64,000 nt of DNA from contig NC_047065.1 of NCBI RefSeq assembly GCF_902459465.1, positions 12,253,634 through 12,317,633 of the forward strand, given 5' to 3'. The notes below the pieces were generated by a model. It had not been told where the DNA came from. It ran no database searches and worked only from the letters and a program-made list of their open reading frames with translations. How positions within the stretch are numbered: position 1 is the stretch's first letter; each line of letters starts with the position of its first letter. Of this stretch, positions 43,701-50,763 are shown in pieces. This stretch comes from Asterias rubens (taxonomy: Eukaryota > Echinodermata > Asteroidea > Forcipulatida > Asteriidae). The position numbers were made by a program, and so were the translations under genes.

Positions 43701-46700
43701 GTCGGTCGACATTCGGCTGGAACGATACATCCTTCTCATTTATGGCCGTCTCTGCCAGGGTTGGGTGGTAACTTAAAAACAATCAATCAAAGCTAATTTA
43801 AAGTCTGGCACTATTTGGAAAAGCAGTTACAAACAGGTAACAGGTGTAAGTTGTCAGACCCTTTTTTTTTTTAATGGAGCATTCATTTAATGGGGATTAG
43901 GGAGAACCCCGTGTAAGGTTCCCCCGTCTTCCCGTGCACAACTTACTTAAGTGGATCGGGCATCTTAGAATCTGCGACAGCCGCCTCTTCCGTCTTTCGC
44001 AAAAACTCTGGAGTGACGATGTGACGGCAGGTTACCAGGGCCCCGATAACCTGTAATTGAAATTCAGTCTTTTTGTTACATTTTAACAGACACCGTCCAA
44101 ATCCACTATCTGTATGTTTGTCTTGGTTTGAGCTTAGTTTGATTGACAGCATATTGCACCACAGCACCTTGTAAACCATTACATGGTGCTATTAAGGATT
44201 ATAACACACCTCTTGCTTTTTCTGTATTCTGGTTGGCTGAATATCAACTACAAAACTTCCTTTATTTTCCAGATTTCTGTTCTTATTTCACATTTAAGAC
44301 CGAGCTGTTTTATAAAACACATATTGACTAGCATTATTCGGTAACTAGTGTCGTCTATTCCCCCTCGGGCCTGTGAGTGACCAGAAGAGGGACCTATTTC
44401 CCTCGGCCTTCGGCCTCGGGAAATAGGTCGCCCTTCTGGTCACTCTAAGTCCCTCCGGGGAAATAGATGACACTAGTGACCTCGTTGCCAGTCAATATGT
44501 GTATACTAGGTCTTATAATTCAAACTAAGTACAACATACTTGGAAGAAAATACTGTATGTAACAACACCAAGAGTGTCATTGAGTGACGGATATGCGCGC
44601 TATATATAAGTAGCCACTTAGTATCACTATTATTATTATTCAATTGTATGGAAAATATGGGCCTAGTTCATGTTTCATTGTAATTGGATCTAAATTTACA
44701 TAGACTAATTCAAAAGCGATTTTACAAAATAAATCACTGAGGAAATAATTTCAGAATGATAACTTTGAGGAAATTGTTTACAACCTTGATGGTGACGGTC
44801 AACTGCGTCATGATGAGATGTGTGCATTCTTTACTCCACTCGGGAACAACGTGACCCCCAAGTTTACGTGTCAGTAACTTCAGAGATTTCTTCTCGACCG
44901 ACGGAAGTGATGAAAAGGCTACCACTAGTGGTTCATATGTCACTCTTGTAAAAGAAACACACACAAAACAGTACTCATTATTTAAAGGCTGTGGACACTA
45001 TTGGTAATTACCCAAAATAATTATTGAAGTAATGTAGTTTTCGAGAAAGAAATAATTTTCCACAAATTTGATTTCAAGGCCTCATAACTAGATTTTGAAG
45101 TCTTTAAATCAAGCATCTGAAAGCACACAACTTTGTGTGACAAGGGTGTTTTTTCTTTCATTACTATCTCGCAACTTTATTTCACGCATATGTTGAGATA
45201 CACCAAGTGGGAAGACTGGGCTTTGACAATTACCAATAGTGTCCAGTGTCTTTAAACTGACTGTTGTTTACAGAATGCAGGTTTGAACACCAGCCAAGCG
45301 AGTCATGGGATGGTGCCGAAGTCATTGTGGTGTTCCGTAGCCCAGTGTATAAAAACAACCAACTCAAGCTCTTGTGTTTCTGATCAGCAGAGTGTGGGTT
45401 CGAGTCATAACAAAACAACAGTACATTTATCGCAAAGAAAAGGGGGTGTTCCTGGGCTGAGCAGCAGCGTAATGCCACATATCTCAAATAAATCAGCTTT
45501 GTGCTGCCAGTTGGTTTACAGTTGCCACTTGGTTTACAAGGTGCTGCGGCGCAATATGCTTCAAATCAAACCAGGAGTACCAAGGCGAACCTCTTCTCTT
45601 TTCAATAAGTGCACTTAGGCCTATTATTTTTTTTACTTGCGTTACACAATGCTCAGGACCAACGGCTTTATCTCCCACCATCCTAAGCAATATGGTTAAG
45701 TGCCTTGCTTAAAGGCAGTGGACACTATTGGTAAATGTCAAAGACTAGCCTTCACAGTTGGTGTATCTCAACATTATGCATAAAGTAACAAACCTGTGAA
45801 AATTTGAGCTCAATCGGTCATCGAACTTGCGAGATAATAATGAAAGACAAAAAACCTTTGTCACACGAAGTTGTGTACGTTTAGATGGTTGATTTTGAGA
45901 CCTCAAGTTCTAAATCTGAGGTCTCGAAATCAAATTCGTAGAAAATTACTTCTTTCTCGAAAACTATGGCACTTCAGAGGGCACCGTTTCTCACAATATT
46001 TTATACCATCAACCGCTCCCTATTTACTCGTCACCAAGAAAGGTTTTATGCTAATAATTATTTTGAGTAATTACCAACAGTGTCCACTGCCTTTAAGGAC
46101 GCCTAGGTGTCAGGGCTGGGACTCAAACCCACACTCTGCTGATCAGAAACACCAGAGTTTGAATCTGGTGCTCTTAAATGCTAGGCCATGGCAAGCCACA
46201 TAAATATAATGAGCAATATGCAATAACATTAATAACTCACCTCCATTCATTGGAGTTCAAGGCACCGAAGGTGATGAGGTCACCATCTTCAAGAGGGGTG
46301 TCACCACTACCCAGTTTGGCGCCATTTCTTAATGAGCCAAATTTTGACAAATCATGGAAGGTCAGGAGAGGTCTCTCAAGCGGCTTGCTCTAAAACAGAA
46401 AGTCATACGAAAAATCCAATATGATTCTATTTTTAAAGAATTATAATAACTTCTATATATCCACACACTCATGGCAAATGATAGTTAACTACAACTTTAT
46501 GTATTGAGGAAAACAGTTGGTTCCGATTACCAAACGTATATAATCCGTTTAAAATTGAACCTACCAGATTGGCATCAGAATGTGTGACTGTCAACTTGGC
46601 ATGATTACGACTCACTGAGTTGTCGTTTAGAATCAAGATCCTGCAATCTACAAACATTAGAAGAAGAAAAAACGTAAGGGACCATTCAGAATAATCAATG

Positions 46701-49700
46701 TTTAAAGGAACAAGTTGCCTTGGGTTGGTCGAGTTGGTCTTTGAAAAGCGTTTGTAACAGTTTTTTATAAAATGCATATGGTTAGAAAGATATCAAATTT
46801 TTGACTCCCATAAATAGCCGATCGTATTAGTAAGCACATTAAAAGGAAAACCACGCAATTTCGAGGCAAATTTGTGTGGATTATTGCATTCTACTTTTAA
46901 AACAACTTTCCAACCATGTGCATTTTATTAAAAAAACGGTTACCAATGCTTTTTAGACCAACTCGTCCGATCCAAGGCAACGTGTTCCTTTTACAATCTT
47001 TTTACTTAAAAAACTCATGCTTTGGCACACCCACCCACCACAAATTGCGGACAGAATAAGGGCATGAAAGAGGATGCTGCTTTTCATCTTATTCTTGATT
47101 TAATATCGTAAGCTAACTCAACATGGCAGTTACTGAGCTTTCCCTCACATAGTCATGCATAATGAATCGCGCAGCCAAGCGTTGGACAGCTTCATGAAGA
47201 GTATGTACAATGATACAGTTTTAAACCCAAATCTAGAAATTCACGGCCCCGATAGTTAGGGATAGACTTCTAAACCATTCTTTACCTCGGCGTCCAACAG
47301 TGTACTCCTGGCCTTCGATTAGATAGAAGCGGATATCTGTATCATATCATGGAAAAAAAAGAAAAAAAAAGTTAACTATCAGATTGAACTTAAATAAACG
47401 AAGGAGACTTTTTAGGAATGCTTAGAGGCTAGGGCCCAATTTCACGGCTCTGCTTACCGTAAGCACAGAATCGGCGCTTACGGAAGCAGGGAATTATGTG
47501 CTTTAAACGATTGTACTCCGCGTTTGTATAGACCTTATGCATATGATGTCATTTCAGTACGGCGCCCTCGCCTTGAGGTCAAAAGGAGGTTGTCTATTGG
47601 CCAATCAATGTGTGTTTCGATTGTTTCGTCACCGTTTGACCTCAAAGATGGCGGCTGGATGACGTCAATGCATAAGGTCTATTCCACGCTTACAAGGCTA
47701 GCGCAGAAATTCAGCGCTTGGACCTAAGCTGGGATTCGTGATCGTAAGCGCAGAATACGGCGGTAAGCAGAGCAAACGTGGGATCGACTGGATGGTTCGT
47801 GTTGAGAGGTACAGTGGAATATACACATGTAGCTGTAGTGTTAGCAACTTTTCTTCATGTTGAAATAAACGTCAAAGTCAGAGTGTCCATGGAAAGAATA
47901 CGTGAGGTCAGAATTCCACTTATTTATTATTGTGCAATGTTTGGCAAGGGTTCTCCTTCAAGATAGCAACAGCTCTTTCCCTTCGTTCCGATCTTTGGGT
48001 TTTAAAATCCACTAAATTCTTATGAATGTTAAGTCATCCAACCCCGAAAAGACTATTTTGTCAATCTGCAAGAACTCCTTGTTTCAGTGGTGTAACCGGT
48101 GGCACGCATCCAGCCAGGTATGAATGTCAAATTTTAACTCTAGAATAGTACTGTCAGCATAGGATTTCAACGTACAGGTGCCCTAACCAATAGTCGCCTA
48201 TTTCCGACACCTCATGTAATTCACCGCCGCTGTACAAATACTGCACTACTAGCTTGTCAACTGCAACTTTGAACTTTGAATAACTGTAGTGTCGGAGTAG
48301 CTTTACGGTGGAAAGTGGATAGTGTACTTTGCAAGTAGGAACTCATAAGATGGCCAATGCGATCAGCCAAACAAATAAGGCCTCAGGTAGCACCTCTAGT
48401 TCTACCACCAGCAGAGGACCTCGGAATAACCAATGTCCACTTTGTAAAAAGAATGTTCAAAAGGGAGTCCAAGCACTACAATGTGAGTACTGCTCAGTCT
48501 GGCATCATATTTCCTGTGAATCCATTTCTGAAGAAGAATACAACTATGAAAGATCAGCAGGACGAAATGAAAGCGGAGATTTCTCAGTTGTCAGATAAAG
48601 TTGGAGAACTGGTCAAGGTAGATGAACCGACGTTCAAGAAAAACATCAAGGCTGTAGTGAGAGAGGAAATTTACGAAGCCAAGGAAAGAGATTTGAGGAA
48701 GAATAATTTAGTGATCACGGGTCTCAAAGAGATCCCTGATGAAGAAGGCAATAGCGACGCTAGCTCAGATGAAGAGGATTTAACCGACACCGGTCCCTCA
48801 ACCAGTGATAAGCATACTGTCGAACATTTGATTCACACGGTATTAGGGTTGAAGAATGTTGTGGTCATCTCGGCTTCCGAGGGCGCGTATACCGGATCAT
48901 AGAAGACTTGTCATCGCTTCTGTAGCCACTAAGGACATGCAACATCAAGTGCTCAGAGTTTCCAAGAAGCTTAGCGAGAAGAAAGGCTGGAAAGACGTTT
49001 TCATCGGTCCTGACCGAACAAGAAAGGAAAGGGAAGATGACAAGACCCTAAAAGACGAACTTCGGGGGAGACGTGAGAGTGGTGAAAGGAACCTCGTGAT
49101 AAAAAAGGGACTGATCAGCTCCCTCGAAGAAGTAGCCCAACTCCCGAGGAACGAAGATCAAGAGTCATCAAACAAAGCACATACGTCAAAATTTCGGGAT
49201 GCGCCCCCCCTCAGCATGATCACAAGAGGAATCAGACAGTCGTCCCAGAGGACATCCCAGGCTCGGCCGCTTCGGGGGAAGTAATTACTTCCCAAGCGAA
49301 CCCCAATCAAGATGATGAGGTAATAACTGTAAATATCAATGTAAATAGGAGCACAAGTGATGCATCCAGCAACAGGAACACTGTTAGCAAGTTAAAAAGT
49401 TTTTCTATTAATGCAAGAAGCATTATAAGCAAAATGCAAGAACTGAAGTGTTATATCTACGAACTAGACCCGGATTTTGTAATGATAACTGAGTCCTGGG
49501 CGTCAGACCAGATTGATGATGTCGTGCTTAAATTGGAAGGCTACAACATTATGAGAAAGGACAGACAGAGGAAGAAAGGCGGAGGCTGTATTTTATACTG
49601 CAAATCCTACCTAACTGCAGTCATGGATTCTGAACTAACAAATTTCAATGACACTGAAGCGGTTTGGTGCAATCTTACTACTGACAATGGTAACATACTG

Positions 49701-50371
49701 ATGGGAGTCTTTTATCACAGCCCTTCAGCAAATTCCGAACAAGAACTCGATCTGCATAATATGATCAGTATGGCCTGTGATAGACAAGGAGAAAAAATCA
49801 TCTGCAGGGATTTTAACCACAGTTCCATCGATTGGGGATCACTCCACTCAGGAGCCGAAGGAGTAAAATTTGTAAATCTCGTCCAAGATTGTTTTCATGT
49901 CCAGCATGTTGACCAACCGACACGGGGGAACAACATTCTGGACCTGGTTCTCTCTTCTAACGAAGCCCTGGTGGAAAACCTACTTGTAAATGAACCCTTC
50001 GGAACCAGTGACCACAACGCCATCACTTTCGACCTTGTGACATCAGTGCAAATAAAGGTTTGGACGATATCATATTTTGATAAGCTGTCTGCCCCAGTAA
50101 CCAGAACCACCGTCTCCTCCCCAGTTGTGTGATGGCGTCGGTGGATTCAAGTAAATTCAAGTAAGTTCAAGTAAGTTACAATCTTGTTAGTTAACTTTTA
50201 ATACTTTGTAGCTAGGCCTAGTACAATGTTGAAAGAAAACTTTACGTAGAAAAATAGCGTCTTGTTCCTTCAGAAAATTTGAAGATTCAAAGTTGTCTTT
50301 GTAAACCATGCACATTATTATCTATACATGCTATACATACCACAATCTCTGTTGTTTTGTAGCACCCACAT
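31682..50371 (-). CDS. NBN: Nibrin (NBN/NBS1), MRE11-RAD50-NBN complex subunit, 15 exons
   Basis: Fifteen exons on the minus strand (50371-50341, 47336-47286, 46647-46565, 46389-46241, 44944-44785, 44050-43947, 43771-43654, 43441-43245, 41520-41429, 40713-40530, 39889-38974, 38502-38392, 33479-33339, 32335-32222, 31765-31682) join with consistent phases into 2535 bp: 844 residues plus TGA, against 754 in human. The FHA domain covers about residues 11-104, with phosphate-binding R26 and SRNH at 40-43; the R to H spacing of 17 equals human R28/H45. Two BRCT domains follow (about 106-193 and 215-328). A long disordered basic and acidic linker precedes the MRE11-binding NFKKFKK (773-779), PHIIGGSDL (789-797) and a C-terminal ATM-binding-like ALDDDLFNWEP. 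NBN recruits MRE11-RAD50 and activates ATM at double-strand breaks in the nucleus. The gene is hosted among many transposon copies; no exon is broken. Confidence 0.95.
31860..32155 (-). repeat. Repeat with SINE fragment in NBN intron 14
   Basis: 31862-31975 (TAGATTCAAAGGAGCTTTTG...) matches 51535-51620; 32085-32150 is the reverse complement of the SINE head (CTTGACCCGAACCCACACTA, GCAGAAACACCAGTG). Confidence 0.65.
32222..32335 (-). CDS. NBN: NBN exon 14 (MRE11-binding region)
   Basis: It encodes ASYVGQFSMPHIIGGSDLYH followed by a charged helix ARAEMAKERK. PHIIGGSDL is identical in vertebrate nibrin. Confidence 0.95.
32402..32769 (-). mobile_element. Family A element in NBN intron 14/13
   Basis: TTAA at 32398-32401 and 32770-32773; ends AGGCACTGGACACCTTTGG and CAACAGTGTCCAGTGCCT. 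Confidence 0.88.
33339..33479 (-). CDS. NBN: NBN exon 13 (MRE11-binding motif)
   Basis: It runs CEPSSPSDPTLPFNLAIV to NAKNFKKFKK. The NFKKFKK motif is identical to the human MRE11-interaction segment. The preceding intron of about 4.9 kb carries the large nested repeat. Confidence 0.95.
34928..34996 (+). repeat. tRNA-like SINE head
   Basis: TAGCCTAGTGGTCATCAGTC and GAGTTCGAATCTCCGTC resemble A and B boxes; acceptor stem pairing is lacking, so a SINE piece rather than a working tRNA. Confidence 0.6.
35661..36009 (+). repeat. 189-bp tandem duplication with an open frame
   Basis: CCACATTATTCAGCGAACCA occurs at 35667 and 35856; the spacing is 189 bp (63 codons) and the 116-codon frame from 35659 stays open through both copies (SANHESYTATIHKKIYVWRV, SANHGSYTATIHIKIYAWRV). 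No known domain recognised. Confidence 0.7.
36498..36930. repeat. 53-bp minisatellite, about 8 units, self-complementary
   Basis: Units read GGATGTCGACTTCCCGAGAT, AAATTATCACAGGAAGACGA, CATCCTACTTTTA. Within a unit GGATGTCG pairs with CGACATCC, so each unit can form a hairpin. Confidence 0.92.
36990..37450. repeat. About 130-bp tandem repeat, 3.5 units
   Basis: TTGACCTCTACTTCCGGGTC starts units near 36992, 37121 and 37254; each has AACTACACAACCGATTTTC and AGACTCCTTGG. The last unit is partial. Confidence 0.88.
38392..38502 (-). CDS. NBN: NBN exon 12 (linker)
   Basis: It reads DYKGSNPTIDPEPISHDANP to GYITANKNIK, 37 codons, phase 0 at both ends, acceptor TGAATAG and donor GTATTG. I recognise no conserved motif; inclusion rests on the open frame, good splice sites and phase. 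Confidence 0.8.
38974..39889 (-). CDS. NBN: NBN exon 11 (long disordered linker with repeated motif)
   Basis: This 916-bp exon encodes about 305 residues of low-complexity, charged linker. Basic patches such as GRRTGKRRRDD and NKSKKSR look like nuclear localisation signals. The stretch RRRDDAVAMDIEDA parallels human KKREMDDVAIEDE. A degenerate motif of the form GDI-PPS-R--DEK recurs about five times (see findings). The frame runs on past the donor GTACAG at 38973 to a stop at 38821, but that read-through is not conserved. Confidence 0.92.
40174..40240 (-). mobile_element. Family A end fragment
   Basis: AAGGCACTAGACACCTTTG then CACTTGGTGTATCT and ATTATGCATAAATAACAAA, the first part of family A only. 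Confidence 0.65.
40250..40525 (+). repeat. GC-rich repeat with ATG-microsatellite tail, possible LINE 3' end
   Basis: A GC-rich block unlike its surroundings ends CCCTTGATGGATCAAGAGAA then (TGA)n at 40506-40523. Such a coding-like block with a simple tail suggests the 3' end of a non-LTR element; no motif proves it. The tail touches the exon 10 donor. Confidence 0.5.
40530..40713 (-). CDS. NBN: NBN exon 10 (linker)
   Basis: It begins AGLTFLHPVAAPSLTQDV, resembling human GLKTTTPGPSLSQGV, and ends EKSSKKR. Serine- and glutamine-rich, probably disordered. A GAT-type microsatellite starts a few bases past the donor GTAATA. Confidence 0.9.
40745..41060 (+). repeat. Repeat family F copy (NBN intron 9)
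   Basis: TCCACTTGCCAGGTAGAGTT, TATTCTACTGCCGCAG, GGAGACTTCTCAG, AGCTTATAGGATCGTAATTA and ACTAGTCATCGTCAGGAGAC. Parts recur at 2450-2530 and 26640-26900. Confidence 0.75.
41429..41520 (-). CDS. NBN: NBN exon 9 (end of BRCT2)
   Basis: Acceptor GATGTAG opens RDLRPIPQSELGLAVLYAST and then VHCNPRVAQ, matching human GLRPIPEAEIGLAVIF. The donor is GTGAGT, phase 1. Another frame here is open over a longer span but is not conserved. Confidence 0.94.
41641..41885. mobile_element. Diverged relative of the 12458-12895 element (NBN intron 8)
   Basis: GGGTTGCATTCCACTTGTGC then ACAATCTTGAGTTGAACGA and CATCGCTACCATTGG align in order with the reverse complement of the OSGIN-intron copy. CpG sites are mostly decayed to TG/CA. 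Confidence 0.72.
42940..43236. mobile_element. Family E foldback element abutting NBN exon 8
   Basis: Ends CAATGTCCACAGATTTACAT and ATGTAAATCTGTGG are inverted, shared with 61968-62360 (CTTGAAGATAATGA, GAGGTGCTG, TGACTTGTTTTACTCAT). Its right edge is 8-10 bp from the exon 8 donor at 43244. Confidence 0.82.
43245..43441 (-). CDS. NBN: NBN exon 8 (BRCT2)
   Basis: It encodes LKQLGQIVELAGGKPVLI through QEWATRVMDILK. Two in-frame acceptors exist (CCTGAAG and AAACAG), differing by three codons; the outer one keeps the alignment to human length. The donor GTGACC lies within ten bases of a transposon remnant (see 42940-43236). Confidence 0.92.
43654..43771 (-). CDS. NBN: NBN exon 7 (inter-BRCT, start of BRCT2)
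   Basis: It reads YHPTLAETAINEKDVSFQPN and RQTLFNGMTVVFLTAKQ. The latter is the first BRCT2 strand (human KQIFKGKTFIFLNAKQ). Confidence 0.94.
43947..44050 (-). CDS. NBN: NBN exon 6 (BRCT1 second half)
   Basis: It reads VIGALVTCRHIVTPEFLRKT, parallel to human ALICGRPIVKPEYFTEF. Acceptor TTACAG; donor GTAAGT in phase 2. Confidence 0.94.
44200..44515. repeat. Foldback repeat with TGACCAGAAG arms, copy 2 (NBN intron 5)
   Basis: Same blocks as 30195-30590: AACACACCTCTTGC, TTTATAAAACACATATTGAC, CTATTCCCCCTCGGGCCTGT and the inverted CCAGTCAATATGTGTA. The loop has a second palindrome CCCTCGGCCTTCGGCCTCGGG. Confidence 0.87.
44785..44944 (-). CDS. NBN: NBN exon 5 (FHA-BRCT junction, BRCT1)
   Basis: It encodes RVTYEPLVVAFSSL and then KLGGHVVPEWSKECTHLIM, the BRCT1 core with the WSKECTHLIM strand (human WTEECTHLVM). 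The acceptor TTTTACAAG fits the phase. Confidence 0.95.
44986..45251 (+). mobile_element. Family A element in NBN intron 4
   Basis: TTAA at 44982-44985 and 45252-45255; ends AGGCTGTGGACACTATTGG and CCAATAGTGTCCAGTGTCT; it starts about 38 bp upstream of exon 5 on the NBN strand. Confidence 0.86.
45500..45710 (-). repeat. SINE body fragment (minus)
   Basis: TTTACAAGGTGCTGCGGCGC, CTTCTCTTTTCAATAAGTGC and GGACCAACGGCTTTATCTCC are shared in order with 57060-57245. Confidence 0.75.
45713..46092 (-). mobile_element. Family A element, complete (NBN intron 4)
   Basis: TTAA at 45709-45712 and 46093-46096 flank a 380-bp copy with ends AGGCAGTGGACACTATTGG and CAGTGTCCACTGCCT. The interior hairpin is intact. 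A SINE fragment abuts its right side. Confidence 0.92.
46098..46195 (-). repeat. tRNA-derived SINE head (minus)
   Basis: GTGTCAGGGCTGGGACTCAA, ACACTCTGCTGATCAGAAAC and GAATCTGGTGCTCTTAA are the reverse complement of the SINE head at 20905. Confidence 0.82.
46241..46389 (-). CDS. NBN: NBN exon 4 (end of FHA domain)
   Basis: The exon reads from SKPLERPLLTFHDLSKFGSL to DGDLITFGALNSNEW, matching the last strands of the nibrin FHA fold (human LKDNSKYGTFV and GDGITFG). The donor is GTGAGT, phase 2. Confidence 0.94.
46565..46647 (-). CDS. NBN: NBN exon 3 (FHA domain, SRNH motif)
   Basis: Acceptor TTTGTAG precedes CRILILNDNSVSRNHAKLTV, the phosphothreonine-binding signature of the FHA domain. A closer AG at the TTGCAG would break the phase, so the upstream acceptor is chosen. 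It ends in phase 0. Confidence 0.93.
46706..46989. mobile_element. Family B element, copy 3 (NBN intron 2)
   Basis: TTAA at 46702-46705 precedes AGGAACAAGTTGCCTTGG; the right end is CCAAGGCAACGTGTTCCT. The left part is shortened, with a deletion around 46790, so the central palindrome is only partly kept. Confidence 0.85.
47286..47336 (-). CDS. NBN: NBN exon 2 (FHA domain, GR motif)
   Basis: Acceptor ATACAG and donor GTAAAG bound a 51-bp exon reading IRFYLIEGQEYTVGRR. It aligns with human YRLLTGVEYVVGRK and contains the conserved FHA arginine. Confidence 0.93.
47440..47775. mobile_element. Family G variant split by a TA-flanked element (NBN intron 1)
   Basis: Starts GGGCCCAATTTCACGGCTCT with GCGCTTACGG blocks and ends GTAAGCGCAGAATACGGCGG; the middle holds the insertion 47531-47679. 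Confidence 0.78.
47531..47679 (+). mobile_element. TA-flanked inverted-repeat element with TGACGTCA-like ends, copy 1
   Basis: Flanked by TA (47529-47530, 47680-47681). Ends GACCTTATGCATATGATGTC and GACGTCAATGCATAAGGTC are inverted. Contains AAAGATGGCGGCTGGATGAC and GGCGCCCTCGCCTTGAGG. Confidence 0.88.
48329..49284 (+). pseudogene. LINE ORF1 remnant (PHD finger plus RNA-binding-like region), frameshifted
   Basis: The C-x2-C...C-x2-C-x4-H-x2-C pattern near 48437-48520 is a PHD-type finger seen in CR1/L2 ORF1 proteins. Downstream open segments lie at 48357-48902 and 48856-49284 in different frames and are mutually continuous in content, so at least two frameshifts have occurred. Confidence 0.8.
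48329..50110 (+). mobile_element. Decayed CR1/L2-type LINE fragment (ORF1 plus endonuclease) in NBN intron 1
   Basis: The plus strand shows, in order, a PHD-like zinc finger (CPLCKK..., CEYCSVWHH...C) in a first frame, a coiled-coil/basic ORF1 part in two other frames (RDLRKNNLVITGLKEIPD; RLVIASVATKDMQHQVLRVS), then an APE-type endonuclease from about 49390. The ORF1 frame breaks at about 48545 and 48880. No reverse transcriptase follows, so the copy is truncated at its 3' side and dead. It lies antisense to NBN. Confidence 0.88.
49392..50132 (+). pseudogene. LINE APE-type endonuclease domain, truncated
   Basis: From FSINARSIISKMQELKCYIY through PDFVMITESW, NIMRKDRQRKKGGGCILY, a FYHSP strand, a RDFNHSSIDW loop and GTSDHNAITFDL, all endonuclease landmarks of CR1-clade elements are present. 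The usual GDFN glycine is changed to arginine (RDFN). The frame stops at 50132 and no reverse transcriptase domain follows. Confidence 0.88.
50147..50180. repeat. AAGTTCAAGT short tandem repeat
   Basis: TTCAAGTAAATTCAAGTAAG and TTCAAGTAAGT directly after the LINE fragment; may be a LINE-related simple tail. Confidence 0.65.
50341..50371 (-). CDS. NBN: NBN exon 1 (31-nt coding part with start codon)
   Basis: On the minus strand ATG at 50371 begins MWVLQNNRDC and is followed by the donor GTATGT in phase 1, exactly what the exon 2 acceptor needs. The MW start equals that of vertebrate nibrin. About 3 kb of intron, including a LINE fragment, separates it from exon 2. Confidence 0.85.
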
Positions 50372-50600
50372 TGTGATAGTTTTTGTTCAGATATTGCCGT
50401 CAGGTCGATCCTCCATGATGCAAAATCATACAGCGCGCTCGTCGACTTCAGACTTCCGACCGCGCCGCGTGTGTGATGTGTGTGTGACATCGGTCTGCGG
50501 TGTCATTTTAACAACCGTCCACGACCGTCATCACATTCGGGCTTGGGTAGAATTCGGTGATGACGGTCGTTGTATTTGCCAACGTTTACTTTTCCTTATT
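50372..50600 (-). promoter_or_regulatory. NBN: Probable NBN 5' UTR/promoter, CpG-rich
   Basis: Just upstream of the NBN ATG, CpG density rises sharply (CGCGCTCGTCGACTTC, CCGACCGCGCCGCG) compared with the AT-rich surroundings, and an inverted pair ACGACCGTCATCAC / GTGATGACGGTCGT lies at 50520-50574. No exact start site can be assigned. Confidence 0.5.
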
Positions 50601-50652
50601 GTTTTTTTTCTAAGCGCTATAGGTCTTGAATTCCACAGGTGGATAACTTTCT

Positions 50653-50760
50653 GTATGGCGCCACCACTTTTTCACTCATTTTTACAAAAAGGGATATATC
50701 AATCAGGTAAATTAGATATTATATTATTTCATATCGAATGAAAAAGTGGTGGCGCCATAC
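50653..50760. repeat. Foldback with TATGGCGCCACCACTTTTTC arms
   Basis: TATGGCGCCACCACTTTTTC at about 50654 and GAAAAAGTGGTGGCGCCATA at about 50740 are perfect inverted copies, loop about 65 bp, AT-rich. Confidence 0.9.
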
Positions 50761-50763
50761 GGA

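Noticed and set aside
48100-48125. Alternative NBN first exon with ATGCGTGCCACCG before GTTACA
   Set aside because: The phase fits but the donor is weak and the sequence lacks the conserved MW; the exon at 50341-50371 is better on both counts.
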